DNA of 64,000 nt from NCBI RefSeq assembly GCF_017355935.1, contig NZ_JAFIQT010000001.1, positions 1,860,001 to 1,924,000 of the forward strand, in the 5' to 3' direction. Every line of letters starts with the position of its first letter. Positions within the stretch are counted from its first letter, which is position 1. Below, in pieces: positions 1-8,440 of this stretch. Source of the DNA: Telluribacter humicola (GTDB lineage Bacteria; Bacteroidota; Bacteroidia; Cytophagales; Spirosomataceae). The position numbers and the translations under genes were made by a program. The notes beneath the pieces were generated by a model that saw only the letters and a program-made list of their open reading frames with translations, was not told the origin of the DNA and ran no database searches.

Positions 1-1113
1 CAGCTCAATTCTGGTATTCAGATCCGTAGCTTGTCCAAACCTGACTATATGGATGGTCGTGTACACGGCTATCAGGTAGAGATTGACCCGAGCAGCCGGG
101 GCTGGGCCGGAGGTATTTACGACGAGGCCCGTCGGGGCTGGCTGTATCCTGTGGATCTGAATCCAGATGCCAAAACTGCTTTTAAGCCCGGTCAGTGGAA
201 CAAGTACCGTATCGAAGCCATTGGTAATTCCATTCGCACATTTGTAAATGGTGTACCCGTAGCGCACGTCATTGACGATATGACTCCCGAAGGCTTTATC
301 AGTCTTCAGGTACATGGTATTGGCAATGATGCCAAGAAAGAAGGTACCCAGGTACGCTGGAAAAACGTTCGTATCAAGACTACAGACCTGCAGCCTTCAC
401 CTCCGGCCAACATCCGTGTTGTAAACAACCTGCTCAATACGCTCTCGGATGCTGAGAAAGCCCAGGGCTGGGAATTGCTGTACGATGGTAAAACCGCTGC
501 TCACTGGCGTGGCTACAACAGTACGGAGTTTCCGCCCAAGCGCTGGAGCTACAACGATGGTACCATCACCGTGTCCAAGTCGGATGGTTCTGAAACCGGT
601 AACGACATCGTAACCCGCGAAAAATTTGGTCCTGCCTTTGAATTTCAGTTCGATTTCAAACTAACCGAAGGAGCCAATAGTGGGGTGAAGTACTTTGTGA
701 ACGAAGAGTTGAATTCAAAAGGAAAGTCCGGTCTGGGACTGGAATACCAGGTACTGGACGATGAGCGTCACCCCGATGCCAAGATGGGTGTAGTAGGTAA
801 CCGTACCCTGTCTTCTCTATACGATCTGATACCGGCTGAGAAACCGGGTAATGCTGTCAAAAAGATTGGTGAGTGGAACAATGGCCGTATCGTAGTACAG
901 GCCGATGGTACCGTAGAGCATTTCCTGAATGGTCAGAAGGTACTTGAGTACAAGCGTGGCTCTGCCATTTACAAAGCACTGGTAGCCCGCTCCAAGTACA
1001 AAGACTTCCAGGGCTTTGGATTGGCCGAGCAGGGAAATCTTCTCCTACAGGATCACGGTGATAATGTATCATACCGCAACCTGAAAGTAAAGCGGATGAA
1101 TCCTAAGATTTAA
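1..1113 (+). CDS. DUF1080 (3-keto-disaccharide hydrolase-like) protein, 5' truncated
   Basis: The reading frame is open from base 1, so the gene starts upstream of the window. The first visible residues ([10 protein letters not shown]) are a hallmark of DUF1080 (concanavalin-like lectin/glucanase fold), and a second DUF1080 copy starts near visible residue 155 with the motif [14 protein letters not shown]. The visible part therefore holds the end of one domain and one complete domain. Family knowledge: DUF1080 proteins include periplasmic 3-keto-glycoside hydrolases or lyases working with Gfo/Idh/MocA dehydrogenases, and such a dehydrogenase follows 44 bp downstream. The substrate is not determined. 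The TTG at base 31 is not a true start because the conserved motif lies before it. Confidence 0.85.
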   Translation, partial: QLNSGIQIRSLSKPDYMDGRVHGYQVEIDPSSRGWAGGIYDEARRGWLYPVDLNPDAKTAFKPGQWNKYRIEAIGNSIRTFVNGVPVAHVIDDMTPEGFISLQVHGIGNDAKKEGTQVRWKNVRIKTTDLQPSPPANIRVVNNLLNTLSDAEKAQGWELLYDGKTAAHWRGYNSTEFPPKRWSYNDGTITVSKSDGSETGNDIVTREKFGPAFEFQFDFKLTEGANSGVKYFVNEELNSKGKSGLGLEYQVLDDERHPDAKMGVVGNRTLSSLYDLIPAEKPGNAVKKIGEWNNGRIVVQADGTVEHFLNGQKVLEYKRGSAIYKALVARSKYKDFQGFGLAEQGNLLLQDHGDNVSYRNLKVKRMNPKI

Positions 1114-1157
1114 TACACATGTCTGATTCTCACAAAAACACATAAAGCTAACAATCC

Positions 1158-2501
1158 ATGACCAGTAGAAGAGATTTTATAAAGAAAACCGCTTTGGCCT
1201 CGGCAGGTATAGCCGTAAGCGCCAACGCTGTCAGCGCAGCCAGTTACCGTCGTATCCTGGGTGCCAACGACCGGGTTCGGGTAGGTATCATCGGTTTCTC
1301 TGACCGTTTCCGTAGCTCTCTGGCTCCCAGCTTTGCCGGGCATGCCAAAGAGATGAATTTCGAGTTTATGGGCGTTTCAGATATCTGGAATCGCCGCCGA
1401 GATGAGGCCGAAAAATACTTTAAAGATAAAGAATCAGCTTCCAAAGACTTTTTTAAAGCCCGCAATAACGATGAACTGCTGGCCCGTAAGGATGTAGATG
1501 CCGTTATCATCAGTACCGCTGACTTCCAGCACGCGCTGCATTGTGTAGATGCCGTAAAGTCGGGTCGTGATGTGTACGTCGAAAAACCATTTGCCGAATC
1601 ACTGGAAGATGCCAAGCTGGCACTAAGAACAGTGGAAGGCTCCAAGCAGATCGTACAGGTAGGTTCGCAGCGTCGTTCTGCCCCTAACTACCACGCCGCC
1701 AATGAATTCATTAAGTCCGGTAAGTTTGGTGATATTTCTATGGTTGAAATGACCTGGAATGTCAATCAACCCGGCCGTTGGCGCCGTCCCGAACTTGTGA
1801 ATGCAATACGGAAAGAAGATGTGGATTGGGAACGCTTCCAGCTCAACCGTCCCAAGGTAGCCTGGAATCCCCGCTACTATCTAGAGTTCCGGTTGTTCTA
1901 TCCTTACTCATCAGGTATTCCCGGTCAGTGGATGTCACACCAGATCGATACTGTACACTGGTTTACAGGCCTGGAAGCACCCCGCAGTGTTGTAGCCAAC
2001 GGTGGCGTGTATGTATGGAAGGATGGCCGTACCAATGCCGATACCTTTACCGCCGTATTTGACTACGGTCCGTTCGATAACAAAGAAAAAGGCTTCCAGG
2101 TCACCTACTCGTCACGGATGCACCAGGCCGCCGGAGATGTGAAGGAGTACTACTACTCCAACGGTGGAATGATTAACCTGGATACCAACCAGATTACCCC
2201 GGAAGGCGGCCTGACCGCCGGACCGGCCAAAGCCATGGGTATGCAGGCTAACCTGTTGCCCAAAATGGAACTGGGTACCGGTGGCATTAAAATGGAAACC
2301 GGGGCGAATACAGGTTCTGATCCGATGACGTCTATGCACATGCGTAACTGGATGGAGTGCGTACGCAGCCGGAAGGAGCCCAATGCTCCAGCCCGCGCCG
2401 GATTCAACCACTCGGTGGCTAACATTATGGCTACGCAGTCGTTGCACACCGGGAAGCGTGTTACCTGGGACCCTAAGAAGACGGATATCATTGTCAGCTA
2501 A
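1158..2501 (+). CDS. Gfo/Idh/MocA-family oxidoreductase with Tat signal
   Basis: This 447-residue protein begins with a twin-arginine signal (SRRDFIKKTALASAG), so it is probably exported folded with its bound NAD(P). A Rossmann nucleotide-binding segment (VRVGIIGFSDRF) follows, then the family EKP motif (VYVEKPFAESLEDA), whose lysine is normally catalytic, and a C-terminal alpha/beta substrate domain. Upstream lies a DUF1080 protein and downstream two DUF6807 proteins, a context associated with oxidation of glycosides at C3 followed by cleavage of the 3-keto product. That role is inferred; the sugar acted on cannot be read from the sequence. A strong hairpin terminator follows the stop codon. 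Confidence 0.88.
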   Translation: MTSRRDFIKKTALASAGIAVSANAVSAASYRRILGANDRVRVGIIGFSDRFRSSLAPSFAGHAKEMNFEFMGVSDIWNRRRDEAEKYFKDKESASKDFFKARNNDELLARKDVDAVIISTADFQHALHCVDAVKSGRDVYVEKPFAESLEDAKLALRTVEGSKQIVQVGSQRRSAPNYHAANEFIKSGKFGDISMVEMTWNVNQPGRWRRPELVNAIRKEDVDWERFQLNRPKVAWNPRYYLEFRLFYPYSSGIPGQWMSHQIDTVHWFTGLEAPRSVVANGGVYVWKDGRTNADTFTAVFDYGPFDNKEKGFQVTYSSRMHQAAGDVKEYYYSNGGMINLDTNQITPEGGLTAGPAKAMGMQANLLPKMELGTGGIKMETGANTGSDPMTSMHMRNWMECVRSRKEPNAPARAGFNHSVANIMATQSLHTGKRVTWDPKKTDIIVS

Positions 2502-2515
2502 TATTGCTGTACCTG

Positions 2516-2550
2516 GATCCGGTGACACAGGTGTCACCGGATCTTTTTTT
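2516..2550 (+). terminator. Intrinsic terminator after the Gfo/Idh/MocA gene
   Basis: A perfect 13-bp inverted repeat (GATCCGGTGACAC / GTGTCACCGGATC) with an AG centre is followed by seven T residues. It lies only 24 bp before the GTG start of the next gene, so it may attenuate that gene as well as end the upstream message. Confidence 0.9.
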
Positions 2551-2573
2551 ATCAACCTATAACTGTTGTACCC

Positions 2574-3626
2574 GTGAAATCCATAAAGTTGACAACCACC
2601 AGAATGGCGGCTACTCTGACTCTGGCGCTGATTGCAGGGGCAGCCAGTGCCCAGCGGGTCGATCTGGTTCATAATGAGGCCAATAAAAAAGTAGAGGTTA
2701 ACGTAGACGGTAAACCTTTTACTGCTTATATCTATCCCGGGCAGGAGGTACTGCGAAAAGCGGTGTTGTACCCGGTACTAACCGCGAATGGAACGGCCAT
2801 CACCCGTGGCTGGCCCATGGATCCGCGTCCCGACGAGCGGGTCGATCACCCGCACCACGTGGGTGTGTGGCTCAATCACGGCGATGTGAACGGCTATGAT
2901 TTCTGGAACAGCTCCAATGCTGTAGACCGTACCAAGCATAAGTACGGTGATATCCATCATACGGGTATCAAGTCCCTGAAAAGTGGCAAAAATAAGGGTG
3001 AGCTGACCGTGACTGCCGACTGGATCAATCAGGACGGCGGTTTGACGCTTAAAGAAACGACTACTTACATTTTCCGGGCAGAAGGTGACCGTCGGATCAT
3101 TGACCGGATTACGACCCTTACCGCACCAGAAGGAGATGTAACTTTTAAGGATTCCAAGGAAGGCGTATTTGCCATTCGACTGGCCCGCCAACTCGAGCAT
3201 CCTTCCACTAAGCCCGAACTCTTTACGGATGCGAGTGGTATCGCTACCAAAGTACCCGCTCTTAACAACAATGGCGTAACGGGCAGCTATAAAAACAAGG
3301 AAGGAGTGAAAGGAGAAGATGTATGGGCCAAGCGTTCGGTATGGACTAATCTTACCGGGCAAATCGGCAACGAAAAAGTGAACGTAGCCATTATCGACCA
3401 TCCCCAGAACGTTAGCTATCCATCGTACTGGCATGCCCGTGGCTATGGTTTGTTTGCCATCAATCCCATGGGTACCAAAGAGTTTACCAATGGAAAAGAG
3501 GCGCAGAACTTTCAATTAAAGAAAGGGGAGTCCAAGACATTCCGGTACCGCTTAGTTGTTGACTCTAAGGATATGGCTGATGCAGACCTGGATAAGCTGG
3601 CTGCTGACTTTGCCAAAGTGAAGTAG
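2574..3626 (+). CDS. DUF6807 (PmoA-like) exported protein, copy 1
   Basis: A 350-residue protein with a Sec signal peptide ending near ASAQ (about residue 27). The conserved core contains TRGWPMDPRPDERVDHPHH and the later SYPSYWHARGYGLFAINPMG segment, typical of the DUF6807/PmoA family, which recurs in Bacteroidota and Planctomycetes sugar-degradation loci. No biochemical role is established here; a sugar-related periplasmic function is inferred from the neighbours. The next gene is a close paralogue of the same length. The GTG start is chosen because both paralogues share a leader motif (TCAACC-ATAACT) 22-23 nt before a GTG; an ATG lies at 2604. Confidence 0.85.
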   Translation: MKSIKLTTTRMAATLTLALIAGAASAQRVDLVHNEANKKVEVNVDGKPFTAYIYPGQEVLRKAVLYPVLTANGTAITRGWPMDPRPDERVDHPHHVGVWLNHGDVNGYDFWNSSNAVDRTKHKYGDIHHTGIKSLKSGKNKGELTVTADWINQDGGLTLKETTTYIFRAEGDRRIIDRITTLTAPEGDVTFKDSKEGVFAIRLARQLEHPSTKPELFTDASGIATKVPALNNNGVTGSYKNKEGVKGEDVWAKRSVWTNLTGQIGNEKVNVAIIDHPQNVSYPSYWHARGYGLFAINPMGTKEFTNGKEAQNFQLKKGESKTFRYRLVVDSKDMADADLDKLAADFAKVK

Positions 3627-3653
3627 TCGTTATTTACCAAATATGTTTACGTT

Positions 3654-3690
3654 ACTCCCCCTGAGCCCCGGTTCTGGGGGAGTTGTTTCT
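3654..3690 (+). terminator. Probable intrinsic terminator between the DUF6807 paralogues
   Basis: An 8-bp stem ACTCCCCC / GGGGGAGT with a 14-nt loop is followed by a T-rich run (TGTTTCTT). It suggests that the two paralogues are separate transcripts, or only partly coupled. Confidence 0.65.
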
Positions 3691-3742
3691 TGAGTACAGC
3701 AATTTTTTGATACTTACTTACTCAAATTAACCTCTTCACTTG

Positions 3743-3750
3743 TAAGTTTG
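3743..3750 (+). promoter_or_regulatory. Candidate -7 box (TAAGTTTG) before DUF6807 copy 2
   Basis: This octamer matches the Bacteroidota TAnnTTTG -7 element and lies between a terminator and the second DUF6807 gene, predicting a leader of about 80 nt. No well-spaced TTTG -33 element is visible, so the call is tentative. Confidence 0.35.
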
Positions 3751-3838
3751 GCCTTAGGATACGCTATCCGATCAGGTCAGGTACTATTCGGCCTGATGGA
3801 CGTTCCGGATTTTATTCAACCCATAACTACTAATAGCT

Positions 3839-4891
3839 GTGAAAATGAATACACTAACTGCTGCCAAGGCTGCGGCAACCCTTTCGCTGGCCCTGATGGT
3901 GAGTGCTGCCAGTGCCCAGAAGGTAGACCTTATTCATAACGAAGCGGACAAAAAAGTAGACGTAATCGTAGATGGTAAGACATTTACTTCCTACATCTAT
4001 CCTGGGCCTGATAAGCTCAAGAAAGCCGTACTATATCCTGTAAGAACATCGCACGGTACACTCGTAACCCGAGGCTGGCCAATGGACCCGCGCCCGGGCG
4101 AGCGCGTCGACCACCCGCACCACGTAGGTGTGTGGCTCAACTACGAAGACGTCAACAAGCACGATTTCTGGAATAACTCCAACACGCCTCCCAGGCCGGG
4201 CAGTACCTACGGGACCATCGTCCATACCGGTATCAAGTCCATGAAGAGTGGCAAACGCAAGGGCGAGCTAGTCGTTACTGCAGACTGGCTGGATAAGGAT
4301 GGTAAAGTGATGCTAAAGGAAAACACGACTTACATCTTTGGCGCGTTGGGTGAGCGTCGGGTTATTGACCGCATCACTACCCTGACTGCCGCCAACGGTG
4401 AGGTGGAGTTCCCGGATGTTAAGGATGGTATGTTTGCCATACGGGTAGCACGGGAGCTGGAGCACCCCTCCAATAAGCCGGAGATCTATACCGATGCCAG
4501 TGGAGTAGCTACTAAGGTACCCGCCATGAACAATAAAGGAATAACGGGTAACTACCGTAGCAGTGAGGGAGTAGAAGGCGAAGACGTATGGTCTAAAAGG
4601 GCTAGTTGGGTGAACCTGCGTGGTAAGATTGGTGAGGAGAAAATAAGCGTGGCTATTATTGACCATCCCAAAAATGTAGGGTACCCTGCTTATTGGCATG
4701 CGCGTGGCTATGGTCTGTTTGCTGTAAATCCGCTGGGAGCCAAAGCATTTACCAACGGCAAGGAAGCACTTAATTTTAAGCTAAATAATGGCGAGTCGAC
4801 AACTTTCCGCTACCGGCTGGTCGTAGATTCGGATCACCTTTCTGATGCCGACATGAAGGCGCTGGAAGCTGAGTTTGCGAAGATGAAGTAG
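3839..4891 (+). CDS. DUF6807 (PmoA-like) exported protein, copy 2
   Basis: A 350-residue paralogue of the preceding gene, colinear over its full length without visible gaps. It has a Sec signal peptide (ASAQ cleavage region near residue 27) and the same core motifs: TRGWPMDPRPGERVDHPHH, an EHPS segment in the middle and YPAYWHARGYGLFAVNPLG near the C-terminus. Many exchanged residues are conservative, so this is an established duplication rather than a recent copy. GTG at 3839 is annotated by analogy with its paralogue, but ATG at 3845 would change only two residues. A very strong hairpin follows. Function unknown; a role in glycoside degradation is inferred from context. Confidence 0.84.
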   Translation: MKMNTLTAAKAAATLSLALMVSAASAQKVDLIHNEADKKVDVIVDGKTFTSYIYPGPDKLKKAVLYPVRTSHGTLVTRGWPMDPRPGERVDHPHHVGVWLNYEDVNKHDFWNNSNTPPRPGSTYGTIVHTGIKSMKSGKRKGELVVTADWLDKDGKVMLKENTTYIFGALGERRVIDRITTLTAANGEVEFPDVKDGMFAIRVARELEHPSNKPEIYTDASGVATKVPAMNNKGITGNYRSSEGVEGEDVWSKRASWVNLRGKIGEEKISVAIIDHPKNVGYPAYWHARGYGLFAVNPLGAKAFTNGKEALNFKLNNGESTTFRYRLVVDSDHLSDADMKALEAEFAKMK

Positions 4892-4910
4892 TAGTTGCTA
4901 TACTATCGGA

Positions 4911-4958
4911 AGCCTATACAAAAAGCCACGGATCAGTCCGTGGCTTTTTGTATAGGCT
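4911..4958. terminator. Strong symmetrical hairpin terminator after DUF6807 copy 2
   Basis: A perfect 22-bp inverted repeat with a TCAG loop; the outer part is AGCCTATACA and the inner part AAAAGCCACGGA. An internal A-run on one arm and T-run on the other let it act as an intrinsic terminator in either direction. Confidence 0.9.
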
Positions 4959-5022
4959 TAATTTGAGTACTTTTAAGGGCTTATTCTCTTTATACTCTGA
5001 ATTCATACTATCTTATTAAACA

Positions 5023-5478
5023 ATGAAAAACACGTCCCGTCGTAAGTTTTTGAAGGCATCGGCTCTGGCCGGTGTTGGTACTACCATTGCTACTGGTGCT
5101 ATTGCTGCTACCACAGCGGCTGCCACCGCAGCGATTGCATCCACAGAGGCAGCCCCCAAAAAAGAACTGTTTGTCCACCATGTATATTTCTATCTGAAGA
5201 ATGCGGGTAGTGCCGCGGATAAAGCCAAGCTGCTGGAAGGACTGGAGAAGCTCTCCAAGGTACCTACGATTCGGATGGTACACATCGGTACGCCGGCTAC
5301 TACCAACCGGGATGTGATTGAGCGCGGATATTCTATCTCGTGGTTGTGCTTCTTTGATAATCTGGAAGAGCAGGAAGTGTATCAGAAGCATCCTATTCAC
5401 CTAAAATTTGTAGATGACTACTCACATCTGTGGGAGAAGGTGATCGTATATGATTCGGTAGGTCCTAAGCGGGCTTAG
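5023..5478 (+). CDS. Dabb-domain (stress-responsive A/B barrel) protein with Tat signal
   Basis: A 151-residue protein. Residues 5-30 carry a twin-arginine signal (SRRKFLKASALAG), followed by an alanine/threonine-rich stretch to about residue 45. The rest fits a Dabb ferredoxin-like domain: FVHHVYFYLKN at the start, a helix with LLEGLEKLSK, and HPIHLKFVDDYSHLW near the end. Dabb proteins are small dimeric alpha-beta barrels of varied or unknown activity, often found near Gfo/Idh/MocA sugar genes. It sits between a DUF6807 gene and a GH9 gene on the same strand, so a role in the same carbohydrate block is inferred. Confidence 0.82.
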   Translation: MKNTSRRKFLKASALAGVGTTIATGAIAATTAAATAAIASTEAAPKKELFVHHVYFYLKNAGSAADKAKLLEGLEKLSKVPTIRMVHIGTPATTNRDVIERGYSISWLCFFDNLEEQEVYQKHPIHLKFVDDYSHLWEKVIVYDSVGPKRA

Positions 5479-5529
5479 TAGGATCTATTATTTCAGTTTC
5501 TGGCCGCACAATTATATTTTCAACTCTAT

Positions 5530-7278
5530 ATGCATAAGGTTATACTGGTACTACTGGCCGGAACCATCGGTTCTGCAGTAGCTCAGACACCTACCGAGAA
5601 GATTCGTCTAAATCAGATTGGTTTTTATCCTGACGCGCCCAAGGTGGCTGTCGTCGTGGGGGATGCAGCCCAGGGGGCGTTTCAAATAAAGGAGGCCGGG
5701 AGCAACAAGGTAGTCTACAAAGGTACCCTGAGTGCCCCCCGTGCCAATCAGCATTCGGGCAAGAAGAGCCGCATTGCTGATTTTTCCAACTTCACAAAAA
5801 AGGGAGACTATGTAGTAGAGATACCGGGAGTAGGTACCTCATACGCTTTCTCCATTAAGCCCGCTGTACACCGTGACGTGGCAGCCGGCTCACTCAAAGG
5901 ATTCTACTTCCAGCGAGTCTCTACGGCTTTGCCCGAAAAGTACGCCGGAAAGTGGGCTCGTCCGGCTGGCCATCCCGACGATCGTGTTTTGATTCATCCG
6001 TCAGCGGCTTCGGCCGAGCGCCCGGCCGGGACGGTGATCTCTTCCCCCAGGGGCTGGTACGACGCCGGGGACTACAATAAGTACATAGTCAATTCAGGTA
6101 TTACGATGGGGACTCTGCTGTCGCTGTATGAGGATTTCCCGCAGTACACCCGACAGTTTGACGTCAACATCCCTGAAAGCGGTAATCAGGTACCTGACCT
6201 GCTCGACGAGGTAGTCTACAACCTGCGCTGGATGCTGACCATGCAGGACCCCAACGATGGAGGGGTCTACCACAAGCTAACTACCCCCAGCTTTGAAGGA
6301 ATGATTATGCCGGATAAGGCTAAAAAGCCCCGGTACGTCATTCAGAAGAATACCATCGCTACGCTCGATTTTATAGCTGTAACGGCTCAGGCGGCACGTA
6401 TTCTGGATAATTATAAAAAGGAGCTACCGGGACTGGCTGACTCCTGTCGTACGGCCGCACTCAAGGGCTGGGACTGGGTGAAGAAAAATCCGGAGGTACT
6501 GTACGATCAGAATGAGATGAACAAGAACTTTGATCCGGACGTGACTACCGGTAGCTACCAGGACCGCAGCGGCCAGGATGAGTGGATATGGGCGGCTACT
6601 GAGATGTACGTAACCACCGGAGATCAAAAGTACCTGGATGGAATCAATCTTTTTCCTGACACTCCCCTGTCGTTGCCTTCCTGGAATCAGGTGAGGGCAC
6701 TGGCCTACTATACGCTTGTCCGCTCTCAGAAAAAGCTACCTGCCGGTGGAGCTCAGTACTACAATCAGGCGAAGCAGGTACTCCTGAAGTTTGCCAACGA
6801 TCTGCTTACGGATCTGGACAAGCAGCCGTATCATACCGTTATGGGCCGGACCAAGGGAGACTATATCTGGGGAAGCAGCGCCGTAGCGGCTAACCAAGGT
6901 ATTGCGCTCGTTCAGGCTTATCAGCTTAGCGGTGATCGTAAGTTCCTCCATGCTGCTCTTGGTAATCTGGACTACATCCTGGGGCGTAACGCCACCGGAT
7001 ACTCGTTCCTGACCGGCTTTGGGGATAAAACGCCTATGCGTCCTCACCATCGGCCATCAGTGGCTGATACCCAGGAAGAGCCCGTACCAGGACTGCTCTC
7101 CGGCGGACCTAATCCGGGTCAGCAGGATAAGTGCAAGACGTACACCAGCAGCTACGCCGATGAGTCATTTACGGATGATGATTGCTCTTATGCTTCCAAC
7201 GAGATAGCCATCAACTGGAATGCTCCTATGGTGTACCTGGCCACGGCTGTGGAGGCACTGATGGAGAAGAAAAAGTAA
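5530..7278 (+). CDS. Glycoside hydrolase family 9 (endoglucanase-like), secreted
   Basis: A 582-residue protein with a signal peptide (cleavage near AVAQ, residue 19). An N-terminal Ig-like CelD_N domain (IRLNQIGFYPDAPKVAVV) covers about residues 24-105. The GH9 (alpha/alpha)6 domain has all expected catalytic parts: DAGD with D178 and D181, HHRPS at 506-510, and the proton donor E558 in YASNEIAINWN. Family knowledge: inverting beta-1,4-glucan or related glycan hydrolysis, sometimes exo-beta-glucosaminidase. No dockerin, CBM or type IX sorting domain is visible at the C-terminus, so it is probably periplasmic. It closes the plus-strand sugar block. Confidence 0.93.
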   Translation: MHKVILVLLAGTIGSAVAQTPTEKIRLNQIGFYPDAPKVAVVVGDAAQGAFQIKEAGSNKVVYKGTLSAPRANQHSGKKSRIADFSNFTKKGDYVVEIPGVGTSYAFSIKPAVHRDVAAGSLKGFYFQRVSTALPEKYAGKWARPAGHPDDRVLIHPSAASAERPAGTVISSPRGWYDAGDYNKYIVNSGITMGTLLSLYEDFPQYTRQFDVNIPESGNQVPDLLDEVVYNLRWMLTMQDPNDGGVYHKLTTPSFEGMIMPDKAKKPRYVIQKNTIATLDFIAVTAQAARILDNYKKELPGLADSCRTAALKGWDWVKKNPEVLYDQNEMNKNFDPDVTTGSYQDRSGQDEWIWAATEMYVTTGDQKYLDGINLFPDTPLSLPSWNQVRALAYYTLVRSQKKLPAGGAQYYNQAKQVLLKFANDLLTDLDKQPYHTVMGRTKGDYIWGSSAVAANQGIALVQAYQLSGDRKFLHAALGNLDYILGRNATGYSFLTGFGDKTPMRPHHRPSVADTQEEPVPGLLSGGPNPGQQDKCKTYTSSYADESFTDDDCSYASNEIAINWNAPMVYLATAVEALMEKKK

Positions 7279-7297
7279 TTACATAGTACCATTATAC

Positions 7298-7338
7298 AAG
7301 AGGCTACCTGTAAAACACAGGTAGCCTCTTCTTTTTTA
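7298..7338. terminator. Bidirectional terminator between GH9 and the alpha/beta hydrolase
   Basis: A 14-bp perfect stem AAGAGGCTACCTGT / ACAGGTAGCCTCTT with an AAAAC loop, followed by CTTTTTT on the plus strand. It sits between convergent genes. Confidence 0.9.
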
Positions 7339-7348
7339 TTAATAGGTA

Positions 7349-8359
7349 CTACTTTCCCAGTGCTTTGTTAAGCTGCTCTTTGAATAGCTGGAAGTTCTCG
7401 ATGTGGGGGAGGTGGCCGATCTCTTCCAATTCGAGGAGTCGGCTGTTGGGAATTTCAGAGGCTACCTCCTGATCCAGCGTGGCGTAGTTACCCATGGTCT
7501 TGGCTACGGCCTCACTGACCAGATCTTTGCCTAGTGCTGTTTTATCCCGCTGTCCAATGATGAGTACAGTAGGTACTTTGAGGTACTTAAATTCGTGGCG
7601 TACCGGCTGCGTAAAGATCATGTCGTAGGTGAGGGCCGCGTTCCAGGCGTAGCGCGGGTAGTCGGGGCTTTCCAGTACGGCCGCCAGCAGGTTGAGCCAC
7701 GGATCGTACTCCGGCTTCCATTTATTATCGTAGTAGCTGGTCAGCATGTACTTCCTGATCCCTTCGTAGGTCTTTTTGAGCTCGCTCTTATACCAGCTCT
7801 CAACGGGCTGATAAGGTACTTTCAGTTTCCAGTCTTCCAACCCGATTGGATTTTCCAGGATCAGCTTCTCCACCTGCTCCGGAAACATCAGGGCATAGCG
7901 CGTAGCCAGCATACCTCCCATGGAATGTCCAAGTACTATGATTTTGTTGATGCCCAGGGAGTCGATAATATTTTTGGTGTTGAGAGCAAGCTGCTGAAAA
8001 GTGTAGTGGTAGTAGTCGGGCTTGGTGGACTTGCCAAAGCCAATCTGATCCGGTACAAATACATCATAGCCACTATCCAGCAGGTACTTCATGGTTTCGC
8101 CCCAGTAGGCACCATTGAAGTTCTTGCCGTGCATCAGTACCACCGTACCCTTACGCGACCCGGAAGTCTTCTGATACATATAGGCCATCCGCAGGGACTC
8201 CCTCTGCGAGCTGAACGAATGGAAGTGGACCGGGTAAGGGTAGGAGTATCCTTCCAGATTAATGCCCAGGTTAGGTTCTTTATTGGACTGATTACCTTGG
8301 GCCCACAGGCCCGAGCCGGTACTGATTAGTAAGAGCAGGAGTGGAAGTAGGTTTTTCAT
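7349..8359 (-). CDS. Alpha/beta hydrolase, exported
   Basis: A 336-residue protein with a Sec signal peptide (cleavage near LWAQ, residue 21). It has an alpha/beta hydrolase fold: oxyanion region VVLMHGKNFNG, nucleophile elbow GHSMGG with S146, acid in VLIIGQRDKT, and a catalytic histidine in EIGHLPHIENF near the C-terminus. The triad is complete, so it should be an active esterase, lipase-like or related hydrolase of the periplasm; the substrate is unknown. It is read towards the GH9 gene with a terminator between them, and hemW lies upstream on the same strand about 80 bp away. Confidence 0.88.
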   Translation of the reverse strand: MKNLLPLLLLLISTGSGLWAQGNQSNKEPNLGINLEGYSYPYPVHFHSFSSQRESLRMAYMYQKTSGSRKGTVVLMHGKNFNGAYWGETMKYLLDSGYDVFVPDQIGFGKSTKPDYYHYTFQQLALNTKNIIDSLGINKIIVLGHSMGGMLATRYALMFPEQVEKLILENPIGLEDWKLKVPYQPVESWYKSELKKTYEGIRKYMLTSYYDNKWKPEYDPWLNLLAAVLESPDYPRYAWNAALTYDMIFTQPVRHEFKYLKVPTVLIIGQRDKTALGKDLVSEAVAKTMGNYATLDQEVASEIPNSRLLELEEIGHLPHIENFQLFKEQLNKALGK

Positions 8360-8440
8360 TTAGTTGAATCTCTCGTTAGCAATATCATCAGGCCGGAGGC
8401 CGGACAGCAGAGAAGTTCAACAAAATAGTGCCAGCGGGCC

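Noticed and set aside
2778-3515. Long antisense ORF opposite DUF6807 copy 1
   Set aside because: Open antisense frames recur opposite many genes here because of codon bias; the sense frame has clear family motifs.
3748-3939. 63-codon ORF overlapping the start of DUF6807 copy 2
   Set aside because: It runs in another frame through the signal-peptide region of the real gene and its cysteine-rich translation has no conserved pattern.
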